A stretch of DNA of 64,000 bases from Nitratireductor aestuarii (lineage in GTDB: Bacteria > Pseudomonadota > Alphaproteobacteria > Rhizobiales > Rhizobiaceae). Below the pieces are notes generated by a model. It was not told where the DNA came from. It saw only the letters and a list, made by a program, of their open reading frames with translations, and ran no database searches. The DNA lies in the NCBI RefSeq assembly GCF_014641695.1, contig NZ_BMIF01000004.1, positions 273,208 through 337,207 of the forward strand. The letters run 5' to 3'. Made by a program: the position numbers and the translations under genes. Positions 9,766 through 19,210 of this stretch are shown piece after piece; position 1 is the stretch's first letter; each line of letters begins with the position of its first letter.

Positions 9766-9784
9766 TTGTTCGCAATATGAACAA
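9766..9784. promoter_or_regulatory. Palindrome between the IclR gene and pcaF
   Basis: TTGTTC (9766-9771) and GAACAA (9779-9784) are inverted around seven bases in the divergent promoter region. It is a candidate operator for the adjacent IclR regulator. Confidence 0.4.
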
Positions 9785-9929
9785 TGGCTTTTGTGCTTCC
9801 GAGGCAGGCGGTTTGTTACTGCTGCATAAGGTCTGGTCAGTTGAACCGGCTGACGTCGGAGCGCAGAATGTCAGGACTGTAAGCCTGTCCAAATGGGCGG
9901 AGTGGCCGAGCGAAGAGTGAAAGAGAACC

Positions 9930-11135
9930 ATGGCTGAGGCATTTATCTGCGACTATATCCGTACTCCCATCGGCCGCTTTGGCGGTACGCTGTCGTCGGT
10001 CCGCGCCGACGATCTGGGCGCCATTCCGCTGAAAGCGCTCGTCCAGCGTAACCCCAATGTCGATTGGGCTGCCCTCGACGAAGTCATCTTCGGCTGCGCC
10101 AACCAGGCTGGTGAGGACAACCGCAACGTGGCGCGCATGTCGCTGCTGCTGGCCGGCTTCCCGGTTGAAGTTCCGGGAACGACGATGAACCGCCTCTGCG
10201 GATCGGGCATGGATGCCGTGATCACGGCTGCACGCGCCATCAAGTCGGGGGAAGCCGAGATCATCATCGCTGGCGGCGTCGAGTCGATGAGCCGCGCACC
10301 CTTCGTGATGCCAAAGGCCACCAGCGCCTTCTCCCGCAATGCCGAGATCCACGATACGACCATCGGCTGGCGTTTCGTCAACCCGCTGATGAAGAAGCAG
10401 TACGGCGTCGACTCGATGCCGGAGACGGCGGAGAATGTTGCCGAGCAGTTCAACATCAGCCGCGAAGACCAGGACGCGATGGCGGCCCGCAGCCAGCAGA
10501 AGGCTGTTGCGGCACAGGAGAACGGCCGTCTTGCCAAGGAAATCACGGAAGTGGTCATTCCGCAGCGCAAGGGCGAGCCGATCGTCGTGAACAAGGACGA
10601 GCATCCGCGCGCCGGCACGACCATCGAGGCGCTGGCAAAGCTGCCTGCTCCGTTCCGCGAAGGCGGCTCGGTTACGGCCGGTAACGCATCGGGTGTCAAC
10701 GATGGCGCAGCAGCGCTGATCATCGCTTCGGCTGAGGCTGCCAAGAAGTATGGCCTTACCCCGATAGCCCGCATCCTAGGCGGCGCGACCGCTGGCGTTG
10801 CACCGCGCATCATGGGCTTCGGTCCGGCTCCTTCCACGAAGAAGCTCTGCGCACGTCTCGGCCTGAAGCCGACCGACTTCGACGTCATCGAGCTCAACGA
10901 AGCCTTTGCTTCGCAGGGTCTCGCCGTTCTGCGCGACCTCGGCATCGCTGACGATGCAGCGCACGTCAACCCGAACGGCGGCGCGATTGCGCTGGGTCAC
11001 CCGCTGGGCATGTCCGGCGCGCGCATCAGCGGCACGGCCGCGCTGGAGCTGCGCGAGCGTAACGCCAAGCTGGCGCTTGCCACCATGTGCATTGGCGTCG
11101 GACAGGGCATCTCGATCGCTCTCGAGCGCGTTTAA
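9930..11135 (+). CDS. pcaF: 3-oxoadipyl-CoA thiolase
   Basis: A 401-residue cytosolic thiolase, probably splitting 3-oxoadipyl-CoA into succinyl-CoA and acetyl-CoA at the end of aromatic degradation. The nucleophilic cysteine is in TTMNRLCGSGMDAV (near residue 90), the catalytic His in NPNGGAIALGHPLGMSGAR, and the second cysteine in ATMCIGVGQG. The 401-residue length and the opening AEAFICDYIRTPIGRFGG fit PcaF better than acetoacetyl-CoA thiolases. pcaIJ are not adjacent. It is followed by a strong terminator. Confidence 0.88.
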   Translation: MAEAFICDYIRTPIGRFGGTLSSVRADDLGAIPLKALVQRNPNVDWAALDEVIFGCANQAGEDNRNVARMSLLLAGFPVEVPGTTMNRLCGSGMDAVITAARAIKSGEAEIIIAGGVESMSRAPFVMPKATSAFSRNAEIHDTTIGWRFVNPLMKKQYGVDSMPETAENVAEQFNISREDQDAMAARSQQKAVAAQENGRLAKEITEVVIPQRKGEPIVVNKDEHPRAGTTIEALAKLPAPFREGGSVTAGNASGVNDGAAALIIASAEAAKKYGLTPIARILGGATAGVAPRIMGFGPAPSTKKLCARLGLKPTDFDVIELNEAFASQGLAVLRDLGIADDAAHVNPNGGAIALGHPLGMSGARISGTAALELRERNAKLALATMCIGVGQGISIALERV

Positions 11136-11159
11136 GCGCTTATTGCGGTTAAGGAGTAC

Positions 11160-11196
11160 AAAGGGGAGCAGGCCACGCCTGCTCCCCTTTTGTTTG
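11160..11196 (+). terminator. Rho-independent terminator after pcaF
   Basis: A perfect 13-bp stem, AAAGGGGAGCAGG (11160-11172) with CCTGCTCCCCTTT (11178-11190), a 5-base loop, and TTGTTTG following. Confidence 0.9.
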
Positions 11197-11219
11197 TGCC
11201 AAAGGATGTGGGATCCTGA

Positions 11220-11705
11220 TCAGGAGATCTCAAACGGCGTGTCGAAGTAAAATTCTTCGAGGTTGGTGCCGTCGCCACCACGATCCACCACAAGGAAGTC
11301 CTGCTCCTTGACGATGGGCGTCAGAACCCCGTGCCAGGTATTGCGGAAGTAGTTCACGCCCTGGCCTCCCTTCGTGATGAAGGCATGGGGCTTGCCGGGG
11401 CGGCCGTTCTCATCCGGGCAGACGACAACGAGGAACGGCATCGGGCATAGCGGCACGAAAGCCTGGCTGCCAAACGGGTGACGCTCCACCATTTCCAGCT
11501 TGGCAGGAGTTGGATAGGGCTGGGAGCGGACGATGCTGACCAGCACCCGTGCGTTGTCGCCCGTGACCTCTACCTTGGCCAGGTCATGGAAGCGCTCGCA
11601 CTTGCCCTTGTTGATGAGGAAGCTCGCCGCTCCTTCGGTATCAATCACGTCGCCGAAAGGTGCGAATGCCTCGCGCGTCAGAGGCTGTGCGACTATCAGG
11701 TTCAT
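11220..11705 (-). CDS. allA: Ureidoglycolate lyase
   Basis: A 161-residue cupin-fold enzyme that splits ureidoglycolate into glyoxylate and urea, the last step of ureide breakdown. Family features are the N-terminal REAFAPFGDVID, the central LEMVERHPFGSQAFVPL and the NYFRNTWHGVLTPI motif. It overlaps allE by four bases and is the last gene of a minus-strand operon with allE and the puuE-uraD fusion. Confidence 0.93.
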   Translation of the reverse strand: MNLIVAQPLTREAFAPFGDVIDTEGAASFLINKGKCERFHDLAKVEVTGDNARVLVSIVRSQPYPTPAKLEMVERHPFGSQAFVPLCPMPFLVVVCPDENGRPGKPHAFITKGGQGVNYFRNTWHGVLTPIVKEQDFLVVDRGGDGTNLEEFYFDTPFEIS

Positions 11706-12538
11706 TTGCCAGCTTTCCAGATGGGTGTCAGCGCCGGATGGCGGTTGACGTCCTTATAGAGGAGATAGCGGAAGCGTCCAGGACCACCCGCATAGCAGGC
11801 CTGCGGACAGAAGGCGCGCAGCCACATGAAGTCCCCTGCCTCCACCTCGACCCAGTCCTTGTTGAGCCGGTAGACCGCCTTGCCTTCCAGAACATAGAGT
11901 CCATGCTCCATGATGTGGGTTTCCTCGAAAGGGATCAGCCCACCCGGCTCGAAGGTGACGATGTTGACGTGCATGTCGTATCGCACGTCATCAGGATCGA
12001 CGAACCGCGAAGTCGCCCAACGGCCCTCGGTGCCGGGCATCGGGTTCGGCGTGATGTTCTTCTCGTTGGTGAAGAAGGCTTCCGGTACGTCGATGCCGTC
12101 CACATGCTCATAGGCCTTGCGCACCCAATGGAAGCGGACGGGCGCGGAGCCCTCGTTATGCGCAGTCCAGCGGCTCTGCGGCGGAAGGAATGCGTAGCCG
12201 CCCTCCTCGAGCACATGTGCAGTGCCGTCGAGGGTGACAGTGAGCGTGCCTTCAACGACGAACAGTACGCCTTCAGCGCCGCTATCGGGCTCTGGGCGGT
12301 CGCTGCCGCCGCCCGGCTGCACTTCCATGATGTATTGCGAGAAGGACTCGGCAAATCCCGATAGCGGGCGCGCGATGATCCAGGCGCGGGTCTTCTCCCA
12401 GTGGGGAAGATTGCTGGTCACGATGTCCCGCATCACGCCCTTGGGGATGACGGCATAGGCTTCGGTGAAGACCGCCCTACCCGTCATCAGTTCGGTCTGC
12501 GGCGGATGCCCGCCGTTCGGCGCGTAGTAGCTGGTCAT
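11702..12538 (-). CDS. allE: (S)-ureidoglycine aminohydrolase
   Basis: A 278-residue bicupin that releases ammonia from (S)-ureidoglycine to give ureidoglycolate. The first cupin carries the GVLFVVEGTLTVTLDG strand pair. The second carries the metal-binding region ETHIMEHGLYVLEGKAVY (near residue 205) and a final RFRYLLYKDVNRHP. It overlaps its neighbours on both sides by four bases, which supports a translationally coupled ureide operon. Confidence 0.92.
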   Translation of the reverse strand: MTSYYAPNGGHPPQTELMTGRAVFTEAYAVIPKGVMRDIVTSNLPHWEKTRAWIIARPLSGFAESFSQYIMEVQPGGGSDRPEPDSGAEGVLFVVEGTLTVTLDGTAHVLEEGGYAFLPPQSRWTAHNEGSAPVRFHWVRKAYEHVDGIDVPEAFFTNEKNITPNPMPGTEGRWATSRFVDPDDVRYDMHVNIVTFEPGGLIPFEETHIMEHGLYVLEGKAVYRLNKDWVEVEAGDFMWLRAFCPQACYAGGPGRFRYLLYKDVNRHPALTPIWKAGK

Positions 12539-13992
12539 GATGGCAAAATGTCCTTCAGGCGGAGATAGGCGATGCGCTCAACCTGCTTGCAGGCGGTGGA
12601 AAATTCCTCGTCGCGGCTGTTCTCAATGCGCTTGCGGAAGGCCGCAAGGATGCTTTCCTTCGTGTTGTCCTTCACCGCAATGATGAAGGGGAAGCCGAAC
12701 TTCTCCACATAGCGGGTGTTGAGGTCGGTGAAGGTGGCGCGTTCCTCGTCGGTCAGCGCGTCGAGGCCAGCGGATGCCTGCTCATTGGCCGATTCCGGCG
12801 TCAGGCGGCGGGCGGCTGCGAGCTTGCCGGCGAGATCCGGGTGGGCCTTGAGCACACCCAAACGCTCATCCTCCGAGGCCGAGCGGAAGGCCCGGGCCAG
12901 GGCATTGTGTAGGCCACCAGCGCTATCGTGGGCGAAGCCCAGCTCGAAATCGTAGGCACGTTCGGCAATCCACGGCGAATGCTCGAAGATGCCTCCGAAA
13001 CGCTCAACGAACTCTTCCTTAGACATGCGGCTCGGGACCTGTGCGGGCGCCTGATAGGGGTGCTGCTCCATCCAGTGGCGGGCAATGTCCATGCGGCGGG
13101 GCAGCCAGACCTTGTCGTGGCTCTTCACGTATTCGATGAAGCGCTTGAGGGCTGCGGCGCGACCCGGACGGCCGATCAGGCGGCAGTGGAGACCAATGTT
13201 CATCATCGCCGGACGGCCGCGCTTGCCTTCCTCATAAAGGGTATCGAAGGCGTCCTTCAGATAGGCATAGAACTGGTCGCCGGAGTTGAAGCCCTGCGCC
13301 GTGGCAAAGCGCATGTCATTCGCGTCGAGCGTGTAAGGGATCACCAACTGCGAACGGGTCGGGTTGCCGTGACCGTCGTGATCGATCCAGTAGGGCAGAT
13401 CATCATCATACGTATCGGAGATCCAGTCGAAGCAGCCTGCCTCGATGGCGAGCTTGACCGAATTGACGGAGGTGCGGCCAAGATAGAGGCCCTTGGGCGG
13501 CTCGCCGACAACTTCGGTATGAAGGCGGATCGCTTCCTGCAGGTCGCGGCGCTCGTCTTCCTCATTATGGACGCGGTAGTCGATCCAGCGCAGACCATGG
13601 CTGGCGATTTCCCAGCCTGCTTCCTGCATCGCGGCGAGCTGATCGGGCGAACGGGCCAGCGCGCTTGCCACGGCATAGACGGTTACCGGGACCTCCGCTT
13701 CGGTGAACATGCGGTGGAGACGCCAGAAACCGGCGCGGGCGCCGTATTCGTAGATCGACTCCATGTTCCAGTGGCGCATGCCCTCCCACGGGGCTGCACC
13801 CACGATTTCCGACAGGAAGCCTTCCGACGCGGCATCCCCGTGGAGAATGCAGTTCTCGCCACCTTCCTCGTAGTTGATGACAAACTGCACGGCCACGTGC
13901 GCACCACCCGGCCAGTTGGCCTTCGGTGGGTTTGCACCATAACCACGCATGTTCCGGATGTAGCGTCTCGGCTGTTCCATGTTCCCGTCCAT
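12535..13992 (-). CDS. Bifunctional allantoinase PuuE / OHCU decarboxylase UraD fusion
   Basis: This 485-residue protein joins two purine enzymes. Residues 1 to about 305 are a polysaccharide-deacetylase-fold allantoinase of the PuuE type (NYEEGGENCILHGD near 40, EIASHGLRWIDYR near 128, PAMMNIGLHCRLIGRPGR near 262). Residues about 322-485 are a UraD decarboxylase with the catalytic HPDLAGK at 384-390 and FGFPFIIAVK near 432. UraD forms (S)-allantoin from OHCU and PuuE opens it to allantoate, so the fusion links two consecutive reactions. It is first in the minus-strand puuE/uraD-allE-allA operon. ATG at 13980 is an alternative start. Confidence 0.92.
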   Translation of the reverse strand: MDGNMEQPRRYIRNMRGYGANPPKANWPGGAHVAVQFVINYEEGGENCILHGDAASEGFLSEIVGAAPWEGMRHWNMESIYEYGARAGFWRLHRMFTEAEVPVTVYAVASALARSPDQLAAMQEAGWEIASHGLRWIDYRVHNEEDERRDLQEAIRLHTEVVGEPPKGLYLGRTSVNSVKLAIEAGCFDWISDTYDDDLPYWIDHDGHGNPTRSQLVIPYTLDANDMRFATAQGFNSGDQFYAYLKDAFDTLYEEGKRGRPAMMNIGLHCRLIGRPGRAAALKRFIEYVKSHDKVWLPRRMDIARHWMEQHPYQAPAQVPSRMSKEEFVERFGGIFEHSPWIAERAYDFELGFAHDSAGGLHNALARAFRSASEDERLGVLKAHPDLAGKLAAARRLTPESANEQASAGLDALTDEERATFTDLNTRYVEKFGFPFIIAVKDNTKESILAAFRKRIENSRDEEFSTACKQVERIAYLRLKDILPS

Positions 13993-14002
13993 TATCGTTT
14001 CT

Positions 14003-14058
14003 CTTTCAAAAATAGCGGAAGGATTGTAGCCTTATTCCTACTGAAATTTTTGAAAGTC
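14003..14058. promoter_or_regulatory. Inverted TTTTTGAAAG motifs in the divergent purine promoter
   Basis: CTTTCAAAAA at 14003-14012 and TTTTTGAAAG at 14047-14056 are inverted copies in the 150-bp gap between puuE-uraD and uraH. The same 10-mer, extended to TTTTTGAAAGTC, occurs at 20180-20191 between the LysR gene and the urate hydroxylase gene. This points to a common regulator, plausibly that LysR protein. Confidence 0.45.
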
Positions 14059-14144
14059 TTTTTGGGGCCTTCCGCAGAAAGAGCCCTTATCGTTGCCGGC
14101 GAATTACCGCACAATCAATAGGCCGCATTTGGAGGAATAGTACG

Positions 14145-14510
14145 TTGAGTAACACAAAGCACGGCCGCCTTACGACGCACGTCCTGGATACCGCCAAGGG
14201 TTGCCCTGCCGCCGGATTGGCGATCACCCTCTACAGGATCGAGGGCGAGACACTGCAGCTCATCAAGAAGGTCACGACCAATGCCGACGGGCGTTGCGAT
14301 TCGCCATTGCTTGAGGGCGACGCCTTCCAGACTGGAGAATATGAGCTGGTGTTCGAGGTGGGCGGCTATCTCAAGCAGCAGGGCACCGACCTGCCGGAAC
14401 CATCGTTCCTGAACCTCGTTCCTATCCGGTTCGGGATGGCCGAGCAGGCGCATTATCACGTCCCGCTGCTCGTCTCACCCTACGGCTATTCCACCTACAG
14501 AGGAAGCTGA
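14145..14510 (+). CDS. uraH: 5-hydroxyisourate hydrolase
   Basis: A 121-residue transthyretin-like enzyme that hydrolyses 5-hydroxyisourate to OHCU. The signature elements are present: the N-terminal [18 protein letters not shown], the [11 protein letters not shown] segment and the C-terminal [18 protein letters not shown] that contains the active-site tyrosine region. Translation appears to start at TTG 14145, nine bases after GGAGGA; no in-frame ATG fits. It is the first gene of a plus-strand run with xdhA, xdhB and xdhC. Confidence 0.95.
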   Translation: MSNTKHGRLTTHVLDTAKGCPAAGLAITLYRIEGETLQLIKKVTTNADGRCDSPLLEGDAFQTGEYELVFEVGGYLKQQGTDLPEPSFLNLVPIRFGMAEQAHYHVPLLVSPYGYSTYRGS

Positions 14511-14514
14511 TCCC

Positions 14515-16005
14515 ATGACTGAGCCCTCTGCGTTGACGATCCGGACAGAGCTCCGGTTCCTGCTGAACGATCGCCAGATCGCGCTCAACAGCATCCGCCC
14601 CGACCAGACGCTGCTGGATTTCATCCGCCTTGACCGCCGCCTTACCGGAACCAAGGAAGGCTGCGCCGAGGGTGACTGCGGTGCCTGCACGGTGCTCGTT
14701 GGCCGGCTTGAGGGCGATACGGTCAAGTATGAGACTGTGAACAGCTGCATCCGCTTCCTCGGTTCGCTCGACGGCTGCCATGTCGTGACGATCGAGCATC
14801 TGAAGCGGCCCGACGGCAGCCTGCATCCGGTGCAGCAGGCGATGGTGGATTTCCACGGTTCGCAGTGTGGGTTCTGCACGCCGGGTTTCGTCATGGCGCT
14901 CTATGGGCTCTGGATGCAGAGGCCTCAGCCCTCAGTGCAGGCGATTGAAACGGCGATCCAGGGCAATCTCTGCCGGTGCACGGGCTACGAACCGATCATC
15001 AAGGCTGCGCAGGCGATCTCCAGCTATGGAACGCCCGAAAACGATCCGCTGGCACAGGAGCGCGCGAAGGTCGTCGCAGAGCTGAAAGCCATCAAGGACG
15101 GGCGCAGGGTGGAAGTTGGCAGCGGCGAGGAGCGGTTCATCATCCCCGCAAGCGCTGACGATCTGGCTGCCGTGCTTGAAACGGAGCCTTCCGCCAACGT
15201 CGTTGCGGGCTCCACAGACGTGGGGCTTTGGGTTACCAAGTTCATGCGCAAGATCACACCCGTCGTGTTCATCGGCGGGATCGATGAGCTGCGCGGCATC
15301 ACCGTCGATGAGCGCGGTATCACGCTTGGAGCGCTGGTCAGTTATTCGGACGCGCAGGCGGTTCTGGCCGAGCACGTCCCAGCGTTCGGGAAGCTCATCC
15401 ATCGGATCGGCGGCGAGCAGGTGCGCAACATGGGCACCATCGGCGGCAACGTTGCCAATGGCTCGCCCATCGGCGATACGCCACCGCCGCTGATCGCGCT
15501 CAACGCCAGTGTGACGCTGCGCAAGGGCGCTGCCCGCCGCACGATCCCGTTGGAGCAATTCTTCATTGCCTATGGCAAGCAGGACCGCCAGCCGGGCGAG
15601 TTTGTTGAGGCCATTCATATTCCGCTGCCGGAACAGGGTACGCAGTTTGCCGCCTGGAAGATCTCCAAGCGCCGCGAGGAAGACATTACCTCCGTGCTCG
15701 GCGCGTTTTTGCTGAAGCTGGCGGCAGACGGTACAGTTGAGACGATCCGCATCGCCTATGGCGGCATGGCGGCAACGCCAAAGCGTGCCGCCGCGGTCGA
15801 GGCCGCGCTCACTGGCAAGCCGTGGAATGCAGAAACCATCGAGACTGCCTTGCACTTCTACGAGGCGGACTTCAAGCCGATCAGCGACATGCGGGCGTCG
15901 TCTGCTTATCGCATGCTGTCGGCTAGAAATCTCCTGCGCCGCTTCCACCTCGCTACGACTAAGCCAGCCGGAAGCCTAACTGTGTCGCGTTACGAGGCCG
16001 CATGA
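14515..16005 (+). CDS. xdhA: Xanthine dehydrogenase small subunit (FeS/FAD)
   Basis: A 496-residue subunit carrying both iron-sulfur clusters and FAD. The plant-type 2Fe-2S cluster cysteines are in GCAEGDCGACTVLVG (Cys 50, 55, 58) and the second cluster is in QCGFCTPGF plus NLCRCTGYEP (Cys 118, 121, 153, 155). The FAD domain occupies about 190-370, with VVAGSTDVGLWV and GTIGGNVANGSPIGD. It passes electrons from the molybdenum site of XdhB to NAD. It overlaps xdhB by four bases. Confidence 0.96.
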   Translation: MTEPSALTIRTELRFLLNDRQIALNSIRPDQTLLDFIRLDRRLTGTKEGCAEGDCGACTVLVGRLEGDTVKYETVNSCIRFLGSLDGCHVVTIEHLKRPDGSLHPVQQAMVDFHGSQCGFCTPGFVMALYGLWMQRPQPSVQAIETAIQGNLCRCTGYEPIIKAAQAISSYGTPENDPLAQERAKVVAELKAIKDGRRVEVGSGEERFIIPASADDLAAVLETEPSANVVAGSTDVGLWVTKFMRKITPVVFIGGIDELRGITVDERGITLGALVSYSDAQAVLAEHVPAFGKLIHRIGGEQVRNMGTIGGNVANGSPIGDTPPPLIALNASVTLRKGAARRTIPLEQFFIAYGKQDRQPGEFVEAIHIPLPEQGTQFAAWKISKRREEDITSVLGAFLLKLAADGTVETIRIAYGGMAATPKRAAAVEAALTGKPWNAETIETALHFYEADFKPISDMRASSAYRMLSARNLLRRFHLATTKPAGSLTVSRYEAA

Positions 16006-18350
16006 TGACGAAGCACCTTGTTCCGGACACTACCGCAGCAAAGATCAGAGGCGGAGTTGGCGAAGGTCAAGTCCACGATTCCGCGCACAAGCATGTGACT
16101 GGCGAAGCCATCTATATCGATGACATGGCCGAACCTGCGGGCACGCTGCACGCCTATCTCGGCCTGTCGACCGTGGCGCATGGCAAGATCCTGTCGATGG
16201 ACCTTTCGGAGGTCGAGAAGGCCCCCGGCGTCGTGGCGGTTCTGACCGCGCGCGATGTTCCCGGTGTGAACGACCTCAGCCCGACTGGCCTCAATGACGA
16301 GCCAGTCCTGCCGGAAGACTACGTGCAGTTTCTGGGCCAGCCGATATTCGCCGTGGTTGCGGAGACGCGCGAACAGGCGCGGCGCGCCTGTCACAAGGCC
16401 AAGATCGAGTACGAAGAACTCCCCGCCCTGATCGAACCCGGTCAGGTGGATCTGACAAACCCGCGCCTCGTCACCAAGCCGCTGAAGCTTACGCGCGGTG
16501 ATGCACAGCAGGCGATCGCCTCGGCTCCGCACCGGATCAAGGGGCAAATGAACCTTGGCGGTCAGGATCACTTCTACCTCGAGGGCCAGATTGGTTTTGC
16601 CATCCCGGGCGAGGACATGGACGTGACGGTCTATTCCTCCACGCAGCACCCGAGCGAGGTGCAGCACATGGTGGCGCATGCCCTTGGTGTGCCTTCGCAT
16701 GCCGTTACCATCGAAGTGCGGCGCATGGGCGGTGGCTTCGGCGGCAAGGAAACGCAAGCGAACCTGTTTGCTGCCATCGCCGCCATCGCTGCCAAGAAGC
16801 TCAACCGTGCGGTCAAGATCCGGCCGGATCGCGACGACGACATGACCGCGACCGGCAAGCGGCACGACTTCCTCATCGATTATGAGGTCGGCTTCGATGA
16901 CGACGGCAATATCCTTGGCGTCGATTTCAGCTACGCCGCCCGCTGCGGTTATGCTGCCGACCTTTCGGGTGCCGTGACGGACCGCGCGCTGTTCCACTGC
17001 GACAACACTTATTTCTACCCCGCAGTCCATGCTGTCTCGAAGCCGCTCTACACCAATACGGTGTCAAATACGGCGTTCCGTGGGTTCGGCGGCCCGCAGG
17101 GTATCGTGGGTGCCGAGCGCGTGATCGAGGAAGTGGCCTATGCCTTGGGCAAGGACCCGCTCGAAATCCGCAAGCGCAACTTCTATGGCACGTCCGACCG
17201 CAACGTGACGCCCTACCACCAGACGGTGGAGGACAATATCATCGACCGACTGGTGGCTGAGCTCGAAGTCGAAGCCGGTTACAAGGCGCGGCGCGAGGAG
17301 ATCGCGCGCTTCAATGCGTCGAGCCGGATCGTCAAGCGCGGCATTGCGCTCACGCCCGTGAAGTTCGGCATTTCGTTCACTGCCACGCACTTCAACCAGG
17401 CGGGCGCGCTGGTCCATGTCTATACGGACGGCTCGGTGCACCTGAACCACGGCGGCACGGAGATGGGCCAGGGGCTCAACCTCAAGGTGGCGCAGGTTGT
17501 CGCCGAGGAATTCCAGATCGACCTGGAGCAGGTGAAGATCACCGCCACCACGACCGGCAAGGTGCCGAATACGTCGGCAACGGCTGCCTCCTCCGGCTCG
17601 GACCTGAACGGCATGGCTGCGCAGAATGCAGCCCGCCAGATCAAGGACAGGCTGATCGATTTCGCCGCCGACAAGCATGGCGTGCCGAAGGATCAGGTCG
17701 TTTTCCTGCCCAACCGGGTGAGGATCGGCAATCAGGAGATCCCCTTCGCAGACCTGATCCGCGAAGCCTATATGGCTCGCATCCAGCTTTCGGCGGCTGG
17801 CTTCTACAAGACGCCGAAGATCCATTGGGATCGCGACAAGGGTCAGGGCCGCCCGTTCTACTACTTTGCCTACGGCGCTGCCTGCAGCGAAGTGTCGATC
17901 GATACGCTCACCGGCGAATACGTGGTCGAGCGCGTGGACATCCTGCATGATGTGGGCCGTTCCATCAATCCGGCGCTCGACAGGGGCCAGATCGAGGGCG
18001 GTTTCATCCAGGGCATGGGATGGCTCACGACCGAAGAACTGGTCTGGGACAACAAGGGCCGGCTGCGGACACACGCGCCTTCGACCTACAAGATCCCGCT
18101 CGCATCCGACCGGCCGAAGATCTTTAACGTGAAGCTGGCCGATTGGTCCGAAAACGTCGAGCCGGCAATCCACCGCTCCAAGGCCGTGGGCGAGCCGCCC
18201 TTCGTCCATGGCGTCTCGGTGCTGCACGCGATCTCCGATGCGGTAGCGAGTGTGGCCGACTACAAGGTCTGCCCGCGACTCGACGCGCCTGCAACGCCTG
18301 AGCGCGTGCTGATGGCAGTTGAACGGCTCAAGACAGCCAAGAATTTATGA
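16002..18350 (+). CDS. xdhB: Xanthine dehydrogenase molybdopterin-binding large subunit
   Basis: A 782-residue catalytic subunit oxidising hypoxanthine and xanthine to urate. It shows the molybdenum hydroxylase architecture: N-terminal VTGEAIYIDDM, the GGQDHFYLEGQ motif, RRMGGGFGGKE (near residue 247), TAFRGFGGPQG, and near the C terminus the catalytic glutamate region SKAVGEPPFVHG. It is coupled to xdhA by an ATGA overlap. XdhC, next in line, handles cofactor insertion. Confidence 0.96.
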   Translation: MMTKHLVPDTTAAKIRGGVGEGQVHDSAHKHVTGEAIYIDDMAEPAGTLHAYLGLSTVAHGKILSMDLSEVEKAPGVVAVLTARDVPGVNDLSPTGLNDEPVLPEDYVQFLGQPIFAVVAETREQARRACHKAKIEYEELPALIEPGQVDLTNPRLVTKPLKLTRGDAQQAIASAPHRIKGQMNLGGQDHFYLEGQIGFAIPGEDMDVTVYSSTQHPSEVQHMVAHALGVPSHAVTIEVRRMGGGFGGKETQANLFAAIAAIAAKKLNRAVKIRPDRDDDMTATGKRHDFLIDYEVGFDDDGNILGVDFSYAARCGYAADLSGAVTDRALFHCDNTYFYPAVHAVSKPLYTNTVSNTAFRGFGGPQGIVGAERVIEEVAYALGKDPLEIRKRNFYGTSDRNVTPYHQTVEDNIIDRLVAELEVEAGYKARREEIARFNASSRIVKRGIALTPVKFGISFTATHFNQAGALVHVYTDGSVHLNHGGTEMGQGLNLKVAQVVAEEFQIDLEQVKITATTTGKVPNTSATAASSGSDLNGMAAQNAARQIKDRLIDFAADKHGVPKDQVVFLPNRVRIGNQEIPFADLIREAYMARIQLSAAGFYKTPKIHWDRDKGQGRPFYYFAYGAACSEVSIDTLTGEYVVERVDILHDVGRSINPALDRGQIEGGFIQGMGWLTTEELVWDNKGRLRTHAPSTYKIPLASDRPKIFNVKLADWSENVEPAIHRSKAVGEPPFVHGVSVLHAISDAVASVADYKVCPRLDAPATPERVLMAVERLKTAKNL

Positions 18351-18395
18351 TGTAAAGGAGTAGTGGGTTAACGGTAGACCGGGGGGGACTACCAA

Positions 18396-19208
18396 ATGAC
18401 ATCATTCATGCGCAAGTTTACCGAATTTCTGAAAGAATTCCCGCACATCGCGGTGGTTGAAGTGACCGAAGCCAAGGGCTCCACACCGCGCGAAACCGGC
18501 GCATGGATGCTCGTTACGCCCAAGTCTACGCTTGGCACCATCGGAGGCGGACAGCTCGAGTTCCTTGCCATCGCCAAGGCGCGGGAACTGATCGACAGCA
18601 ATCTCAGGCGCGGCACGATTTCCGTACCCTTGGGTCCGGAAATCGGTCAGTGCTGCGGCGGCCGCGTTGCGCTGGACATTCGGCTAGCCGATCAGCATGA
18701 ACGCGCCATCCTCACTGAGCGGGTGAAGGAAGCACACCAGCGACGTCCTCATATCTATCTGTTCGGCGCCGGTCATGTGGGCAAGGCGCTGGCGGCTGCC
18801 CTTAGCCACCTGCCCTTCCGCGTCTTTCTGGTCGATACCCGGCCTGACTCGCTGGAAGAGATCCCTCCTGACGTGCAGCCCGTGCCGATAGCAATGCCGG
18901 AAGTGCTCGTGCGGGAGGCGCCGCCCGCCTCGGCCTTCGTGATCCTCACACATGATCATGCGCTCGATTTCCTTATCACGAGGGAAGCACTGGCCCGCAA
19001 AGACGCGGCATATGTGGGCATGATCGGTTCCAAGACCAAGAAGGCAACGTTCCACAACTGGCTGCTGCGGGAGGGTGGCACGGAGGAAGATTTCGCCCGC
19101 CTCGTTTCGCCCATTGGCGGTCACAGCGTTCCCGACAAGCGGCCTGAGGTTATCGCCGCGCTGGCGGCTGCTGAGATCGTCCGCGCGGTGCTGCTGGCTG
19201 CTGAGTAG
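18396..19208 (+). CDS. xdhC: Xanthine dehydrogenase accessory protein (cofactor sulfuration/insertion)
   Basis: A 270-residue XdhC-family chaperone that binds the molybdenum cofactor and readies it for insertion into XdhB. Visible features are the N-terminal EVTEAKGSTPRETGAWMLV, the EIGQCCGGRVALD motif with the cofactor-region cysteines, and a C-terminal Rossmann half (HIYLFGAGHVGKALAAAL). It follows xdhB by 45 bases, at the end of the uraH-xdhABC run, and is convergent with the LysR gene two bases beyond its stop. Confidence 0.94.
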   Translation: MTSFMRKFTEFLKEFPHIAVVEVTEAKGSTPRETGAWMLVTPKSTLGTIGGGQLEFLAIAKARELIDSNLRRGTISVPLGPEIGQCCGGRVALDIRLADQHERAILTERVKEAHQRRPHIYLFGAGHVGKALAAALSHLPFRVFLVDTRPDSLEEIPPDVQPVPIAMPEVLVREAPPASAFVILTHDHALDFLITREALARKDAAYVGMIGSKTKKATFHNWLLREGGTEEDFARLVSPIGGHSVPDKRPEVIAALAAAEIVRAVLLAAE

Positions 19209-19210
19209 CT